This document shows positions 1 to 11,683 of a stretch of DNA of 64,000 nt, in pieces (positions within the stretch are counted from its first letter, which is position 1; the number at the start of each line of letters is the position of its first letter). The notes beneath the pieces are model-generated. The model was not told where the DNA came from, ran no database searches, and saw only the letters and a list, made by a program, of their open reading frames with translations. The DNA is from Ramazzottius varieornatus (Eukaryota > Tardigrada > Eutardigrada > Parachela > Ramazzottiidae): NCBI GenBank assembly GCA_001949185.1, contig BDGG01000001.1:5723478-5787477 (forward strand), given 5' to 3'. Both the position numbers and the translations under genes were made by a program.

Positions 1-371
1 GAAGACGGAAGTCCGACTCGCTGTTCAATTTGCCTGGATGACATCAAGTCAACTGACCGCATACACTCCATCCTACCTTGCCGTCACGGTAGACAGCGCC
101 ACCTCATATACTCTATCTCAATCCTTTTACCGTTGACACTCTGGTCCAGAGATGTGTTTTCCTGCTTTTAGTATTCCATCAAGTGTGCATTGAACTCTGG
201 TTGCGGAAAGGCAAGCTTGTTTGTCCTCTGTGTCGTCGGAAGATAACCTTGGGTCGGATTCTTACCCACGTCTTCCACGATGGGAACCCAAAAGGTCCTC
301 CGATCTACATCATTCCTTCTTGCCGATCAATACGTCCTCCTCCCAACTCTGTCCATCCCTTACCTACGTAA
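1..371 (+). CDS. RING-H2 zinc-finger protein, 3' end (partial)
   Basis: Last two exons of a likely RING-type E3 ubiquitin ligase; the 5' part lies outside the window. Exon 1-88 encodes C-S-I-C followed by L-P-C-R-H, and exon 172-371 encodes V-F-H-Q-V-C and C-P-L-C. The eight metal ligands in order are C-C-C-H-H-C-C-C, the RING-H2 pattern. The split is phase 1 (GT at 89-90, AG at 170-171), and joining the exons gives continuous spacing between the third cysteine and the two histidines. About 50 proline- and arginine-rich residues follow before the TAA. RING-H2 domains recruit E2 enzymes; substrate and localisation cannot be read here. Confidence 0.75.
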
Positions 372-648
372 CATTGTTAACATTGTGACTTAGACAGCTC
401 TTGTCTGCCACTTTGCAGGTTAAACAGTATTATCGACAAAGCGATTATTTTTATCTGATATTGTATCGTTCTGTCAGTTCTTCGATCTAGAGTCGTGATA
501 AACTTAACTGTCATGACTTATCCATAGAGTGCAACATGACTATTAGTTAATTGGATTCTGTGTCTGACTAGTCTAAAAATGTCGGAAACTCACGCAAATG
601 CGAAACAATCATCCAAATTCAAAATGCACATGACATCTCGCTTAAGTT
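372..648. other. Intergenic, convergent 3' ends
   Basis: Short A/T-rich stretch between the RING gene (+) and the SLC6 gene (-). No coding signal seen. Confidence 0.5.
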
Positions 649-3600
649 TTAGACGTGCGTTTCCCGAAAATCAATGTTAAGTGGTCCCTGCGCTCTCGAA
701 ATTACTGTTAGTGCCGGTACCAGTTCGCTCTCATTCGGCATTCTTCTGCCGGTGATACTGGACACCGGCGGTATCCTTCTAGGACTGGCTAGAGCTGAGC
801 CAGGTGACTCCAGTACCTCTTTCGCCCCTCTTCGAATGTCCGCCGAAGAACTGACTAAATAAGCCCGTAGGACTGCCATGAAAGACTGCTGGGTGTCCTC
901 TACTTCGGTGAGCACGTGGTAGAGCGCGTAAGCCGGTATGAGTAGGACAGGGAGCACGGCGAGCAGCCATCCCACCGCCTGTGTCCAGTGGGGGAAGACC
1001 ATCCCGTTGTAGTCGAGTGGCTGATGGGTCGCCCAGCTGGCCAACACGAGAAACTACCCCAAAAGATAAAAAGATCACATTATTCGACATTTGGAACCTC
1101 GGTAAACCAATTCGATCAGGTCGCTTGTCCCATGTAGCGCACCCTTTCAGCTAACGTGACTGAAAGTGTGCGCCACTTTGGAAAGCCATATGGTTGAGTT
1201 TCATGGAACAGCTAGACATCTGTTGTTCGTCAGGTGTTTTCGGGGAATTTACCAGGGTGGACAGTGGAACTAGTGTGTACCACAGAATTCTGTAGAAGTA
1301 GCTGATATTGCGTCCGATCATTTCTGTGATGTTCCGGGCAAAGCGTGGGGCGCCGTAGATCAGAATGACGGTCATCTCGAGAAAGGCGAACAGGATTAAC
1401 GGCCAGCTGGCGACGAAGTAGTCGAAGAGCCGCACCCAATACAAGCCCGCCTACGTACGGAGAACAATTAGCTGTGACGGCAATGGCAGAGCATACTCCT
1501 CTGGATATGATTTTTTTCAAGACTCGAGCGGTTCATCCCACCGATGTACCTTCGTAGTAAAGAGCAAGCCGATTAGGAAAGCGCAGGAGCAGACTATCAG
1601 AATGATCCACCTTTTGCTGTTGCGTACTCCCGGCCAGAGGTCAGTTATTCCAGTTACCACTAAAAGCTCAGAATGCACCATCTTTTTCCCTCTTTCGAAT
1701 GGGCTGGCAGGGACAGTATTTTACCTGTTTCGATAATGGCAAACTGAGTATCGAGACCGAAGCAAAGGAGCTGCAAGGGAAAGGATCCATAAAATAAGGT
1801 ACACGTATAACGAGAAATTATAGGCCAGGCGGAAAAAACGGCAAATTGAAATTCAAACGTAGGAAAGTGGCGAAAGATGTAATGCTGTAAATCAGTCGCG
1901 TACGTACGTTATTCCCTACAGCCGCAGTGAAAAAGACTGGTCGATAATTTTTAGTGGCCCATAATTTCTCATCCTACGTGTATATAATTTGTAGGCTCGA
2001 CATCAATTGACGTAACAAGGAAGTTCAGCTACTTACCATGAGATTGAAGAGAATGGCCCAGAACGTCTACCGAAGAAATCAATTTTGCCGCGATAAGAAG
2101 ACAGACGTACGAGTGTCATGTCACCACACGAAATCTAGAACTCTGGCTTGATCGCGATCGCTCACCGGAACGGGCATCCGTGTTATAGCATCTGCAAAGA
2201 TTGTGGGATTAATTAGAGGATGCTTTTTTGATTCACCGTGCGGAAAAGGTTTTCCCGCAAAAGACAGAGGAACACTTTACTCACCCGGAAATATGGCGAA
2301 TACAAGGCCTGGCCCTTCCCGGACTACGCGCGATACCTATGGACCACATACACAACAAGTCAGCTGTGAACACGCAGCACCTAGATGGGCCAGCTGGGTA
2401 ATCTGAAGAACTTACCGGAAGCCCCAGGTGTCCTGCCATGAAGCCGATGGTCTACAGCACGAAACACATGCACAGTGGTTTTTTTAGATCAAAAATGAAG
2501 AGTACTAGTGATGCACTAACCGAAAAGACTGCGAAACCAGCCAGTAGTGAGGATAGTCCGCTGAGCAAGGAAAGCGTTACGGCATCGAAATAGAAGTTGT
2601 GACTGCACGGAAACGAATGCGTACATCTTTCTTGGGCAGGATTCTATATACAGATGTAATTCGCATTGAATATCGCTTACCTAAACTTACTGTACGATGC
2701 ATACCTTGAAATAACACATATTTTTGTGCTGGCGGAAACAGGAGAAATTAAAGGGTATCAACGGAAAGGGGATTCACGCTTACGTACGTGATGAGTCCTC
2801 CACCGCCGACACTGAGGTTGAAGAAGACTTGTGCTGCCGCCTGGACCCACACGGTCAAGGAAGCCAGTTGGTTCCAGTCAGGCACAATGAAGTAACGGAC
2901 ACCCATCAGTGCGTTTTCCAGCGTGGCACCACGGAAGGCAAAGATCAGCAGGCAAATCAAGGGGAAGATTGTCGTAAACCAAACAACTGCAGAAACCAAA
3001 AGGATAGCACTGTACAGCTGTATCCGAACTTGCCTCATCTAGCATATTCAAACTTCTCCCGAGTTGGCTTACCTTTGCCGCTGCTTTTGATACCTTTGAT
3101 CAAACATAAGAAGCAAATTAGCCAAGACAGCGCTAGGCACAACGTGAGCCTCCAATCCGGCGAGCCTGGCTCCGAGATGGATGGGGATAATTTGAGAACG
3201 TATCTGTGGAAAAAAAGCATAATAAATGGACTTTCCCAAATTCTTGAAACTATATTGCTTCAAGTCGACTGAGTTGGGCATTGTAAGTTTGCTTTTGCTT
3301 TGTAAGCTGAATGTAATTTTCTTTTTTTCCAGATAACGAACTCAATCATTTTTTCTCTGATTTCCCATGACCAAATCCTTACTGATTGAGATAGTCTTCG
3401 GCGGAACTAACACGAAGACTGGGAGGAATGACGGAGATTCCCGTTTGTTGAGCAAATTCTCCGGTGAAGCACAGCTGGTTGTATACACCGCCCAGGCGGT
3501 TACACGCTTGGAAGTCCTGGTCTGAGAAGCACAGAGAAGAACTGGATAGTGCGGGTCCGCAGTGGCTCCACGGTACATCCCCGCGGAAACTGGCGAATAA

Positions 3601-4575
3601 GTAAAACAACGTCCAGGCCACAACCTGATCGAAGCAAATATTGTGAGTGCGTGTTGTCCTCTTGGGAATTAGTGCAAACGTTAAAGACGGAGTGTACGAT
3701 TATTGACACGCAATGAGGCGTTAAGAAAGGCTTGAAGCAGTAAGGCACAAACGTACCATTGAATAGTATGTACAGATCAGGAACTGGTTGACCACAATGG
3801 CCACACCCAAACCTATAATCCACACACGAAAGAAAACAATCGGTGTTGGAAGGAGTAACAAGCTTTGATAATAAAAACACGTAAATTTCACGAGTTCAAG
3901 TACCTCCAAACAAGGGGCACAGTTTCTGAAAGACAACGGCAGGACCCAGTCCGGTGTACTGGCCGATAGCGAGCTCCAGTAAAACCAGCGGGATACCGAC
4001 CAGTATCAAGACGGCAAAATAGGCGATCTACATACATAGGGATGCCTCACGTATTGCCCGATTTTCTACGGTTTGTTCGGTAACTTTATTATGTTTTGCT
4101 TACCACAAATGCTCCTCCGCCAAGCGAGTATGCCAAATATGGAAATCTCCAGACCTAGAAAAAGCAAATGAACTTACTCGGCTGATTCCCGTAAATAAAG
4201 TCCAGTCTGTCGGGCATTTTTTTAAAGTGGAATTTTGTAATTCGGCTCCAGTTGATCACCTACGTTGCCGAGACCTATGGCGTAACCCAAGCAAGACAGG
4301 TAATACTCCCAGCGGCTCGTCCATGTTTCCCGCTGCTCTTCTGTCCGGCGATCCCGTTGACCCGCCTCGACCAAGCTGCTGTTCAAGTCTGCTTCCGTTT
4401 GACTCCTCTTGAAGAACGCTCTTTTATTCTGTTCAACAGCAAAAAATCAGTAAAAACAAGAAGTCATTTCTTAGTGACCCGTTTTTGCATCACCGCTGTG
4501 CAGTTGAGTTCCCGTCTTTCTGAGTGATCTTCTTACCAGACGCTGCTTGAACAAATCCAGCAACTTCTGAGCCAT
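649..4575 (-). CDS. SLC6 (sodium:neurotransmitter symporter family) transporter
   Basis: Na+/Cl--coupled plasma-membrane symporter with the LeuT fold. Exons read (high to low): 4575-4537, 4428-4264, 4154-4104, 4027-3904, 3812-3757, 3624-3383, 3203-3073, 2986-2784, [one small exon unresolved], 2602-2521, 2451-2416, 2336-2285, 2191-2166, 2066-2037, 1770-1725, 1659-1550, 1450-1253, 1053-649. Start is MAQKLLDLFKQRL. TM1 reads GYAIGLGNVWRFPYL, TM2 has LELAIGQY, and TM6 has FFNLSVGGGGLITY, all SLC6 signatures. TM1 has Gly where monoamine transporters have Asp, so an amino-acid, GABA or glycine-like substrate is more likely (inference). The extracellular loop after TM3 has a CGPAL...C pair as in the family. 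The C-terminal tail is about 70 residues. Intron 13 holds a TA-flanked palindromic element and intron 16 a GGCGCAC hairpin element. Confidence 0.93.
1091..1201. repeat. GGCGCAC palindromic element, copy 1
   Basis: Imperfect inverted repeat inside SLC6 intron 1054-1252 (199 bp). The arms meet at TAGCGCAC and GTGCGCCA. The inner arms CTTTCAG/CTGAAAG flank a 9-base loop. The outer arms share AAACC(A)AT. Confidence 0.8.
1800..1982. mobile_element. TA-flanked MITE-like palindrome, copy 1
   Basis: Terminal inverted repeats start CACGTATAACGAGAAATTAT on the left and, in reverse complement, CACGTAGGATGAGAAATTAT on the right. Both then read (T)RGGCCA. The element is bounded by TA on both sides, as for Tc1/mariner-type insertions. 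It lies in an SLC6 intron (1771-2036), has no coding capacity, and a relative is at 61168-61390. Confidence 0.7.
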
Positions 4576-5539
4576 ACCGTCAAAACAGAGGGCTTTCAAC
4601 CCGAACACAAAATCACCCAACGTGGAATCCCATTTCCATGATTTTTCTCCAATCTTTTTCCGCCGTCAAATAATTTACCGTTTCCTCATTTCCGGTCTTT
4701 CTCGCGGTTGTCTCATTACTGCCTGCAGGTGGTAGTATATATCAATAGCCGAAGCACTGTCATCCGAACGTATCATCATCATATCAAAATCGGCACCGGA
4801 ACGTTTGAATCATCCAACAGAATACAGAAAATAAGATGGAGGCTAACTTGTTTACAGACGTGCAACAAAGCTTATACACCGGCTCAAATTTGACGGTACT
4901 CTTCGCTGCTATTTTGATGAAAAGATTCACTATGATGCTCCAATGGCACAGTAGGAACGTTCAACGTTGAGAGAGGTTCAAAACCGGTACCAACAAGCTG
5001 CGCCGATATTCCGCAATGATCTGCTGTATAAACATATCGATAATTGGCCTACCTACCAGCCAACCTTTACCTCACATCTCCCTGCTCCGTCAGACAGATC
5101 AATTCGAAGGTTGAGGTTGTTCACCTTCGCCGAAGTCTTTTCAGACAAAACAGGGGCCCTTTTTATCGATTTTACATTCTCATTGACACGCAATAATATT
5201 ATACTGGCTCTTACACACCGTCTATCGTCCACTTTCACACGCCGCCCATCCTTCTAATGTTTAACTGGTCAAGCCTCTTCGTCTTTAACCTCCATACAGC
5301 ATTCAAGAACTTTCGGCCCAATATTCCGTGATCAGTCGAAGTGATGATACGACCATCCACACCGGGCTTCATTGCCAACATGTTGAAATACTAAGCTGCC
5401 CACTGAATCTACGCAGTCATATTTGCGGTTTTAAAACAGGAAGTCGAAAAATACTCAGATAAGTAAATAGTAAGATCTTGACACAGAAAGCTGTCAAAAG
5501 GAAATGTGGCAGGGGGTTTCGTACCATCATTCATCTTGG
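4576..5539. other. Intergenic: SLC6 5' side and GR 3' side
   Basis: About 960 bp between the SLC6 start and the glutathione reductase stop, both genes on the minus strand. It should hold the SLC6 promoter. I see no convincing exon or repeat. Confidence 0.4.
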
Positions 5540-8329
5540 CTATAGCTTGGCTGCCAAAATTGGAACTTCTTCAGAACAGGTTGGGTGAATGGAAACGGTT
5601 TCACCAAAGTCCTTCCTGGTAGCGCCCATCCTGATGGCAATGGCGAACCCCTGCATAGCTTCGTCACTTCCGGGTCCCACCATATGCAGTCCTACAATCT
5701 GTAAAACCACGAACCATCTAGCCACAGTAATCGCAGTTCAAAATATGATATCAAGGTTCAACCATACCTTGTCGTCGGACTTGGTAGAAATCATTTTGAT
5801 AGCTGCTTTGGCTTTGTGCTGTGTCATGGCGTAATACATTGGCGTGAAAGACGTATTGTCAATTCTAATCTTATCTTCCCCATACTTAGTCTTGGCTTCC
5901 TCTGGAAAGGAAAAAATAAGCTGAGACAAACAGGAAAAGTCTCGAAATGGAAACGGGACAGGGAGTGAGGACAACCTGTCTACCTTCGTTCAGGCCGACA
6001 GAGGCCATCGGTGGATGGCCAAAGACCACACTGGCAATATTATCATAATTCAGGTATGCTTTGTCATTACCAAACAACCTGGTTGCCAGCCTTCGACCAG
6101 CCGCAATCGCCACCGGTGTCAGCTCTTTCTGGCCGGTAATGTCTCCCAACGCGAAAATATTATCTCTAGAAGTCTTTTGGTACTTGTCCACGTGAATACG
6201 CCCTCTATCATTCACCTCTATACCCTAAAAATATGCGAGCCAAAACTAAACAAAAGTTCATTCTGTCCCACTTTAGTATTTCTGACCATGGTTCATATTC
6301 AGACAACGATTAGATTTCGGCAAACAAACTTAGCCAGATCGTTTCCCAAGTGACGCACGTTGGCTGCCGGTAACATTAGAAGCGTGCACCACTTGGGACA
6401 AAAGTCACGGCGAATACGCTCGCCGAGTTCCCAGTCTGTTAGTGCTCCTTTCTATGACAAATAAATTTGCTTAATCATTTTGCTCAAAATGATTTATTTT
6501 TTACCATTTTTCGTCTTTATCTTGTGAATTACCAATTGTTTCACTTCGATTTGGTCGGCGTTGGACGATCTCCCGATCGCCCACAGCACGCAATCGAATC
6601 CTCCATATTTCTTCACCGGTGTTACCAGCGTCAGGGTCTTGTCTTCCGCCTTCTCCACCGCACTGACTTTCACATTGAAGTGTAAGTTAATGCCGATGCT
6701 TCTGAACTGCTCCGTTACGGCGTTCCCCAGCATTTCGTCGTGATGGATGAGAGGCCTTTCCTCCTTGATAAAGATTTCTGCTTTGCTGCCCAATGCGCGA
6801 AACATCCCGCATATTTCGACACCTACAGAACGGTTCGCTTTCATATTTGTAGACATGACACTTTTAGCACCTTTTGACGTTCAAGTGTGTGATGAAGTGA
6901 GCTATGAATCGAGCCAATGGACAACCAACCACTTACCGATGTATCCACCTCCGACAACAGCCACACTCTTTGGCTGCTTCTCCAACTGGAAAAATCCATC
7001 ACTGTCAATCCCCAAGTCGGCGCCTACAAAAATAGTCCACGTGAAGGTATTCACGGGCAATGAATAACCAAGAACCAAACACAGAGCGAAATTTGGACGC
7101 TCGGTAAACCAATTGGAACAGATCGCTTTCTCAAGTAGCGCACGTATTCAGTAATATTCGATAAAAACGTACGCCACTTCGGACTACGATCTGGTTGAGA
7201 TGGTTTGCGCAGCTCTTTCAAGGAGGCGAATTAGCTCTTCGCGAAAACTGCCCAAAAGTCAAACCTGGAATCTCTGGCCACTTTGGTCGTCCACCAGCCG
7301 CAATGAGGTAAAATCTGCCTTCTAGGGTTCTATCGCCCACTTTGAGGTTTCCGTCCTGGTCGAACTTGCCTCTACCTTGCACCAGCTCGATTCCATCCTA
7401 AACCCCACAGCAGTGTGAAAACTAGAAAGACTATGTGAAAAGTGCAGGACTTCAACCTTTGGGGTTTGATTCTTCGCAATACTGCAGGTGGCATAAGCAG
7501 TCACATGAGCGTACCTTCTTGAGGTTTTCTCTGTAAATTCCATTGAGCGTCCTGACATACGCATCGCGCTTCTCTTTGAACTTTAGCCAGTCAAAGCCTC
7601 GATATTCTACATCGAAGCCGTAGTCTTTCATGTCATGTTCCAAAGACATGGCTAGGGAGGCGGCGTTCCAGGTGATTTTCTTCGGTACACAACCCACGTT
7701 CACCTGCAACGTTACAGTCTTCATTAACTTCCATCGGTCCAGAACCATCGCAAAGATCAATCATACAGTAGGTGTATGTTTACAGCAGTTGCAAGGCGAA
7801 TAAAATTACACAGGTTCCACCGAGTTCGTGCTTGGCTTCGACGAGAACAACCTTTGCGCCGAATGTTGCGGCTTTTCTAGCCGTGGCGATGCCACCTGTA
7901 AGGACGGAACACAATTGATTTGCAAGCGAGCAAAAAATCCAAAACAATCAATACCCCACATGTGATCGTAGAAATCGTAGAAACTCATCATGAGCCACGT
8001 GGTTGGCATCACTTCATTTAAGATAGCCCCTTGTGACGTCGCCGACTGCCATACAGTCAATCAGGGAAACACGCACCTGAACCACCTCCAAGAACGACGA
8101 GATCGTAGTCACATTCGTTCTTGTCGTTTCTGTTTTCGCTGACTGAAGCCCACTGCGAGACCTTCTCACCGAGGCTTGGCATCCTCACTTGTGTCAGCGT
8201 CCTGCTGGTTGAAGAAAACCCACGACGCAGCAAAAGGCCGATCACGATCTGCAGAAAAAAACGAGTTATTCCTAACAGGCTGTAACAGCCTCTCGCCAAG
8301 AGCGTGAGCTTGCAGAACGTGCTAACCAT
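5540..8329 (-). CDS. Glutathione reductase
   Basis: NADPH-dependent flavoenzyme reducing GSSG to GSH. Exons: 8182 (or further 5')-8077, 7895-7810, 7703-7515, 7397-7265, 7023-6937, 6822-6533, 6224-5984, 5901-5768, 5698-5540. FAD-binding motif is LGGGSGG; the redox-active disulfide is [13 protein letters not shown]; the NADPH fold is [10 protein letters not shown]; the interface helix ends in S-I-H-P-T, with the catalytic His. From M at 8182 the protein is about 474 residues, the size of cytosolic GR. There is no Gly-Cys-Sec-Gly tail, so it is not thioredoxin reductase. Upstream in-frame sequence with R-R-G-F-S-S-T-S-R resembles a mitochondrial presequence; a TTTTTTTCTGCAG acceptor at about 8254 makes the true first exon uncertain. 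The C-terminus is A-K-L, a PTS1-like tripeptide. Two introns carry hairpin elements. Confidence 0.94.
6335..6410. repeat. GGCGCAC palindromic element, copy 2
   Basis: Core CCCAAGTGACGCACG facing CGTGCACCACTTGGG, inside the 308-bp GR intron 6225-6532. A longer outer arm with GGCGAATACGC lies just to the right. Confidence 0.75.
7099..7203. repeat. GGCGCAC palindromic element, copy 3
   Basis: Inside the 241-bp GR intron 7024-7264. Left arm GATCGCTTTCTCAAGTAGCG, right arm ACGTACGCCACTT. The left edge CGGTAAACCAATT is shared with copy 1. Confidence 0.8.
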
Positions 8330-8869
8330 GAGTGACAGCAGAGCTCACCGACCAACCTGTTGCAAAATTATGAAACAATTCTTGCAAGATCAGGCATGTC
8401 CAAGAAATCGAGAAGGAATCATGGGCTTAGTACCGCTTACTCAACCTACAATGACGAAGCGGTCGAATCAAGAAAACTCAATCAAGCGGTTTGCTGTCAT
8501 GGCGTCATACGCCGCTCTGTTTATTCGGGCAGGTTTATCCCTTTCACTACCTGTTGATTGAACTTTTGTCGAGCACTGACCGACCGGAAATGCTGACGAA
8601 GTATTGACCCTCCGACAACAAGGGCTTACAAAGATAGATTTCACCGCTGGTGGAATTACACCGTTGGTGGCACTGGCTCCGCCCGCACCGCACGACTGGG
8701 CCATACGTTCTACGAAAACTCACATTCCACCAACTTTCTGGTGTAATTACGACCTACTCCGGAGCGACTCGTAATCCCACCAGCTGAAATTTTTAGTTTC
8801 CATTTCGCTTTACCGACGCTATTTCTGTAACCTAGTCCTTCGCCAAGCCTTCCCTTCTTCAATCATGTC
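8330..8869. repeat. GR upstream region with inverted repeat
   Basis: Divergent upstream region of GR. It contains an imperfect inverted repeat: ATTTCACCGCTGGTGGAATT near 8639 and, in reverse complement, ATTTCAGCTGGTGGGATTAC near 8795. Further copies of the GGTGTAATTA motif sit inside. This could be a MITE remnant or an end of the neighbouring Harbinger relic. Confidence 0.4.
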
Positions 8870-9370
8870 ATGGCTTTTCTTCCTGATGCTCAATTAAGCA
8901 TGCCAAAGCTACAGCCCATCCGATTTAAACCTGCAAGTTCGCAGTTGCAACTGGGACCGAGTGCTCCGTTTGTCGAAGCCGCCGCCAAGCGCAATCCCAA
9001 GCCTCGTGGGCCACAGGTTCGATGGGCCAACACGGCCGCTCAGGACTACCTTTTGCAGTGGATTGAAGAGCAGGGCAACTGGGCTTAGTGGCGTTGCGCT
9101 GAGACCAAGACGGCTGCCGGTCAGAAGACGTCTAAAGACACGAAGATGAAAGTACTATGATCTATTGTGGATCAATTGAAAGCAAACGGCATCGACAACG
9201 TGTCCGTAGATTCCCAGAAGTACAAGCTCGCGTCCTTTGAGAGCTTTTACCGGGATGCCCATGCCCTGTTCGGGAAAACGGAAGAAGGTGTGACAGAAGA
9301 CGATATCCAGCAGAAGATCAACACTCTCAAAGGTTCCGTCTCCAGCTGTCCAAACAAATCAACTCGCTGA
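8870..9370 (+). pseudogene. Transposon-associated SANT/trihelix-like DNA-binding ORF (stopped)
   Basis: One open frame from ATG 8870 reads through about 165 codons apart from a TAG at 9086-9088 and a TGA at 9158-9160. The N-terminus is proline- and lysine-rich. Then comes Q-V-R-W-A-N...L-L-Q-W-I-E-E-Q-G-N-W-A, followed by K-x2-V-L-x-S-I-V-D-Q-L-K-A-N-G-I. This W...W spacing followed by an amphipathic helix is typical of SANT/Myb-like DNA-binding partners encoded by Harbinger-type transposons. Facing the transposase relic at 9918-11264, it is best read as the second ORF of the same dead element. The family call is from pattern only. Confidence 0.5.
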
Positions 9371-9917
9371 CCAGGCTGTTTTCCTGCCAAAAGCCTAGTC
9401 GGGCATGTCAAGTAATCAAGCGATCAATCCGAAATATTTTGTTATCAGTTGACTGCTGATTTAGCGCAATAGGTTTTGAAGTGGTGAAAGTTGGACTTTG
9501 GTTGCAAGCAGAAGTACACCGTTAAGAATCTCAGGTTTCATCACCTCTTCATCCATTCACCTGTCTTTCATTTCTAGATAAGGTGGAACTAGCATGTCCT
9601 TTCTGGAGCCGCTTACATCCTATATTCCGTGACAGTCCCAAGCTGGTTACGCCATATGAAGCGGACAATACTGATGCAGCAGACGATGCAAACAGCTTTT
9701 AATGAGCAACGGAAAGGACATGGAAGCTGACTTACTCGATCTGGACGTACCTCCTATGATAGCTGGTATGCTTACTGATCAACCTACGTCCCCCGAAGCG
9801 TCGGATGCATCACAAGTCTAAGCCAGACGAACAGAAGCGCAGTCCGCAAACCTCTTGCTACAGATTCAACTTGCGTGTCTCAGACAGCAGCCAGAGAAGA
9901 AAGATTTTCAACAAGAG

Positions 9918-11264
9918 TCATTCCACGTATCGATGTGCTTCTAGTACAACTTGTTTAACGAACTCGCTCTTCTTATTTCCTTCTGTTTCCTTCTCTTGTT
10001 TCCTTCTGTTCCGAAATTCTTTCGGTAACTGGATGATCTTCTGCTCCTGAGTCTTGTTTTTTTTTTCTGAACCATCTTTCAATCCAGGGTTGTAGCAGTC
10101 TTGTGTCAGTAGATTGTGAAGAATGCAGCAAGCCCGGATCCAGTAAACGACCGTCACCATTATTCAGAACATCCCGTAGTCCTTTCAGGCTCTGGGATCC
10201 ACCGTTCAGCATACCATTGCAATGTTCAACCTTCATACGAACTTGCGATAGTCGATAGCTGGACTGCTTCTTCTCCTCCCGCAAAGCAGCAGATTTCTTG
10301 CAGGAGCAAATGACGTTGGGAGTGTTCGTCTGCGCACTATCAGCCATCAGGAAACCTCAAGAGCTTGGAGTTGCTTAATACGCGGTTGTCGTGCGCGGAC
10401 CCACGAAATCCCGCGAAACCAATACCTGATCCGCTTCTGATCGTCACATACAATTAGCGTGTTGATCCCATACATTGACTTATGACTGAAGTAGTCCGAG
10501 CATTCCATGTTGGGCTTGTTAACGGAAGCAATAAGAGTTTCATCCACGAATCCCAAGTAGTTTGGAAATGCTGATTGTTCAAAGATACATTTCTTCATGG
10601 ACTTCTTCTCTGCAGTTCCGGCCAGAAGACCTCGTCTTTCTCCATGCTGAGCAGCGCCACAATTGCTCTGTGGATATATAGCCCGACAGCCCTTTCTGAT
10701 GCACCAAGATGACTTGCCACTTTGCCAACTGCGACACCATTACCTGAGCACCCAAAACGAAATAGTGCTACCATCAGTTCGAGTTCAATGGGACGTTTGC
10801 GATTCCGCGATGCGTTACTGAGCACGCGATCTGTTGACAAGCGGTTCACGAGATTCGAAAAGGCTTCCCTCAACATTCGGACATCTTCTTTAGAGCGAAC
10901 GTCGTTAGCTTATTCAAAGGGGTGTCCACAAAATGGGTGCTTTTGGGAATCTTTGTCGACACTTCGTCAAGATGCAACGTCGAGCTCTAAGTACGGTCAC
11001 TTCATCGTCGCTGATGCTCGACCCGGCGGAAGACTGGTCACTCTCGTCTGACGATGGCACACAGAAGCCAGCAGATGAGGGTAAAAATCCGATAGGATGG
11101 TTAATCTTCCTGAGAATAAGGGTTCTTTCCTTCAGCTGAGGCATGTTCGCAAGAAAATCAAGAAGCGCGTTGCGCGAATAGGAATATGCGAAATTTAAAA
11201 TAGAAATCGGAATGTCTGAAAAATCACACGCTCGGGGCTTCAAAGTCTGAAGTAGGCCGTTCAA
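9918..11264 (-). pseudogene. Harbinger-type DDE transposase (frameshifted)
   Basis: Four overlapping pieces in different frames. 11264-10914 has an acidic N-terminus. 10876-10595 contains V-A-L-F-R-F-G-C-S-G-N, the helical domain preceding the catalytic core. 10598-10347 contains F-P-N-Y-L-G-F-V-D-E-T-L-I, with the first catalytic Asp, then Y-F-x-H-K-S-M-Y-G-I-N-T. 10347-9918 contains V-E-H-C-N-G-M-L-N-G-G-S-Q-S-L-K-G-L-R, the end of DDE_Tnp_4-like domains. The blocks are in family order but separated by frameshifts, and the usual G-S-x-H-D region is degraded. No full-length protein is possible. Confidence 0.75.
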
Positions 11265-11683
11265 ATTTTCATGATTACCTCGAGGGTTTGATAGCTTGAA
11301 TTAAATAGAGGGCGGATCCACCAAGAAGATCTTGTTAATTACACCACCGAGTGAACATTATCTTTGTAAGCTCTTAATGTCTGGTGATCGATGCGGTTTT
11401 GAGTGGATGATGTCATTCTGAATCTGCTTCGTCATTTCCGACTGTAGGTCTGTAACTCTTTTGATGCTAGTTTTATGTAATCTCTTTGACGGAAGCGATT
11501 AGTTCGAGAATCTGAGGTATGTCGTATGATTGCAAACTGTAAGGATTTTGACGAAGAACTAATCCCTCCAACAAACAAGTGCTGTAAAAGGTCGAAATCT
11601 ATATCATCGGCGGACTGTTTTTCTCTCGCAGCTTCTTCCCTGAGCTGCTGCTTGAACCACTATCCATCCAGAAATCGCGAAAG
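11265..11683. other. GCLM upstream region
   Basis: About 420 bp between the transposase relic and the GCLM start codon. No further coding signal; it should hold the GCLM promoter and 5' UTR. Confidence 0.4.

Larger units (their letters stand above)
8870..11264. mobile_element. Decayed PIF/Harbinger-type DNA transposon
   Basis: Two divergently placed relic ORFs (DNA-binding protein on +, DDE transposase on -) occupy the space between GR and GCLM. Both are interrupted. Exact ends and the TWA target duplication were not found, so the boundaries given are those of the coding relics. Confidence 0.6.

Noticed and set aside
5540-5725. Thioredoxin reductase
   Set aside because: The C-terminus stops after A-K-L with no Gly-Cys-(Cys/Sec)-Gly extension, and the sequence around the disulfide and dimer interface matches glutathione reductase.
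6380-6460. Extra GR exon in the intron 6225-6532
   Set aside because: A readable stretch exists, but exon 6822-6533 joins exon 6224-5984 directly with conserved sequence; the stretch is the outer arm of a hairpin element.
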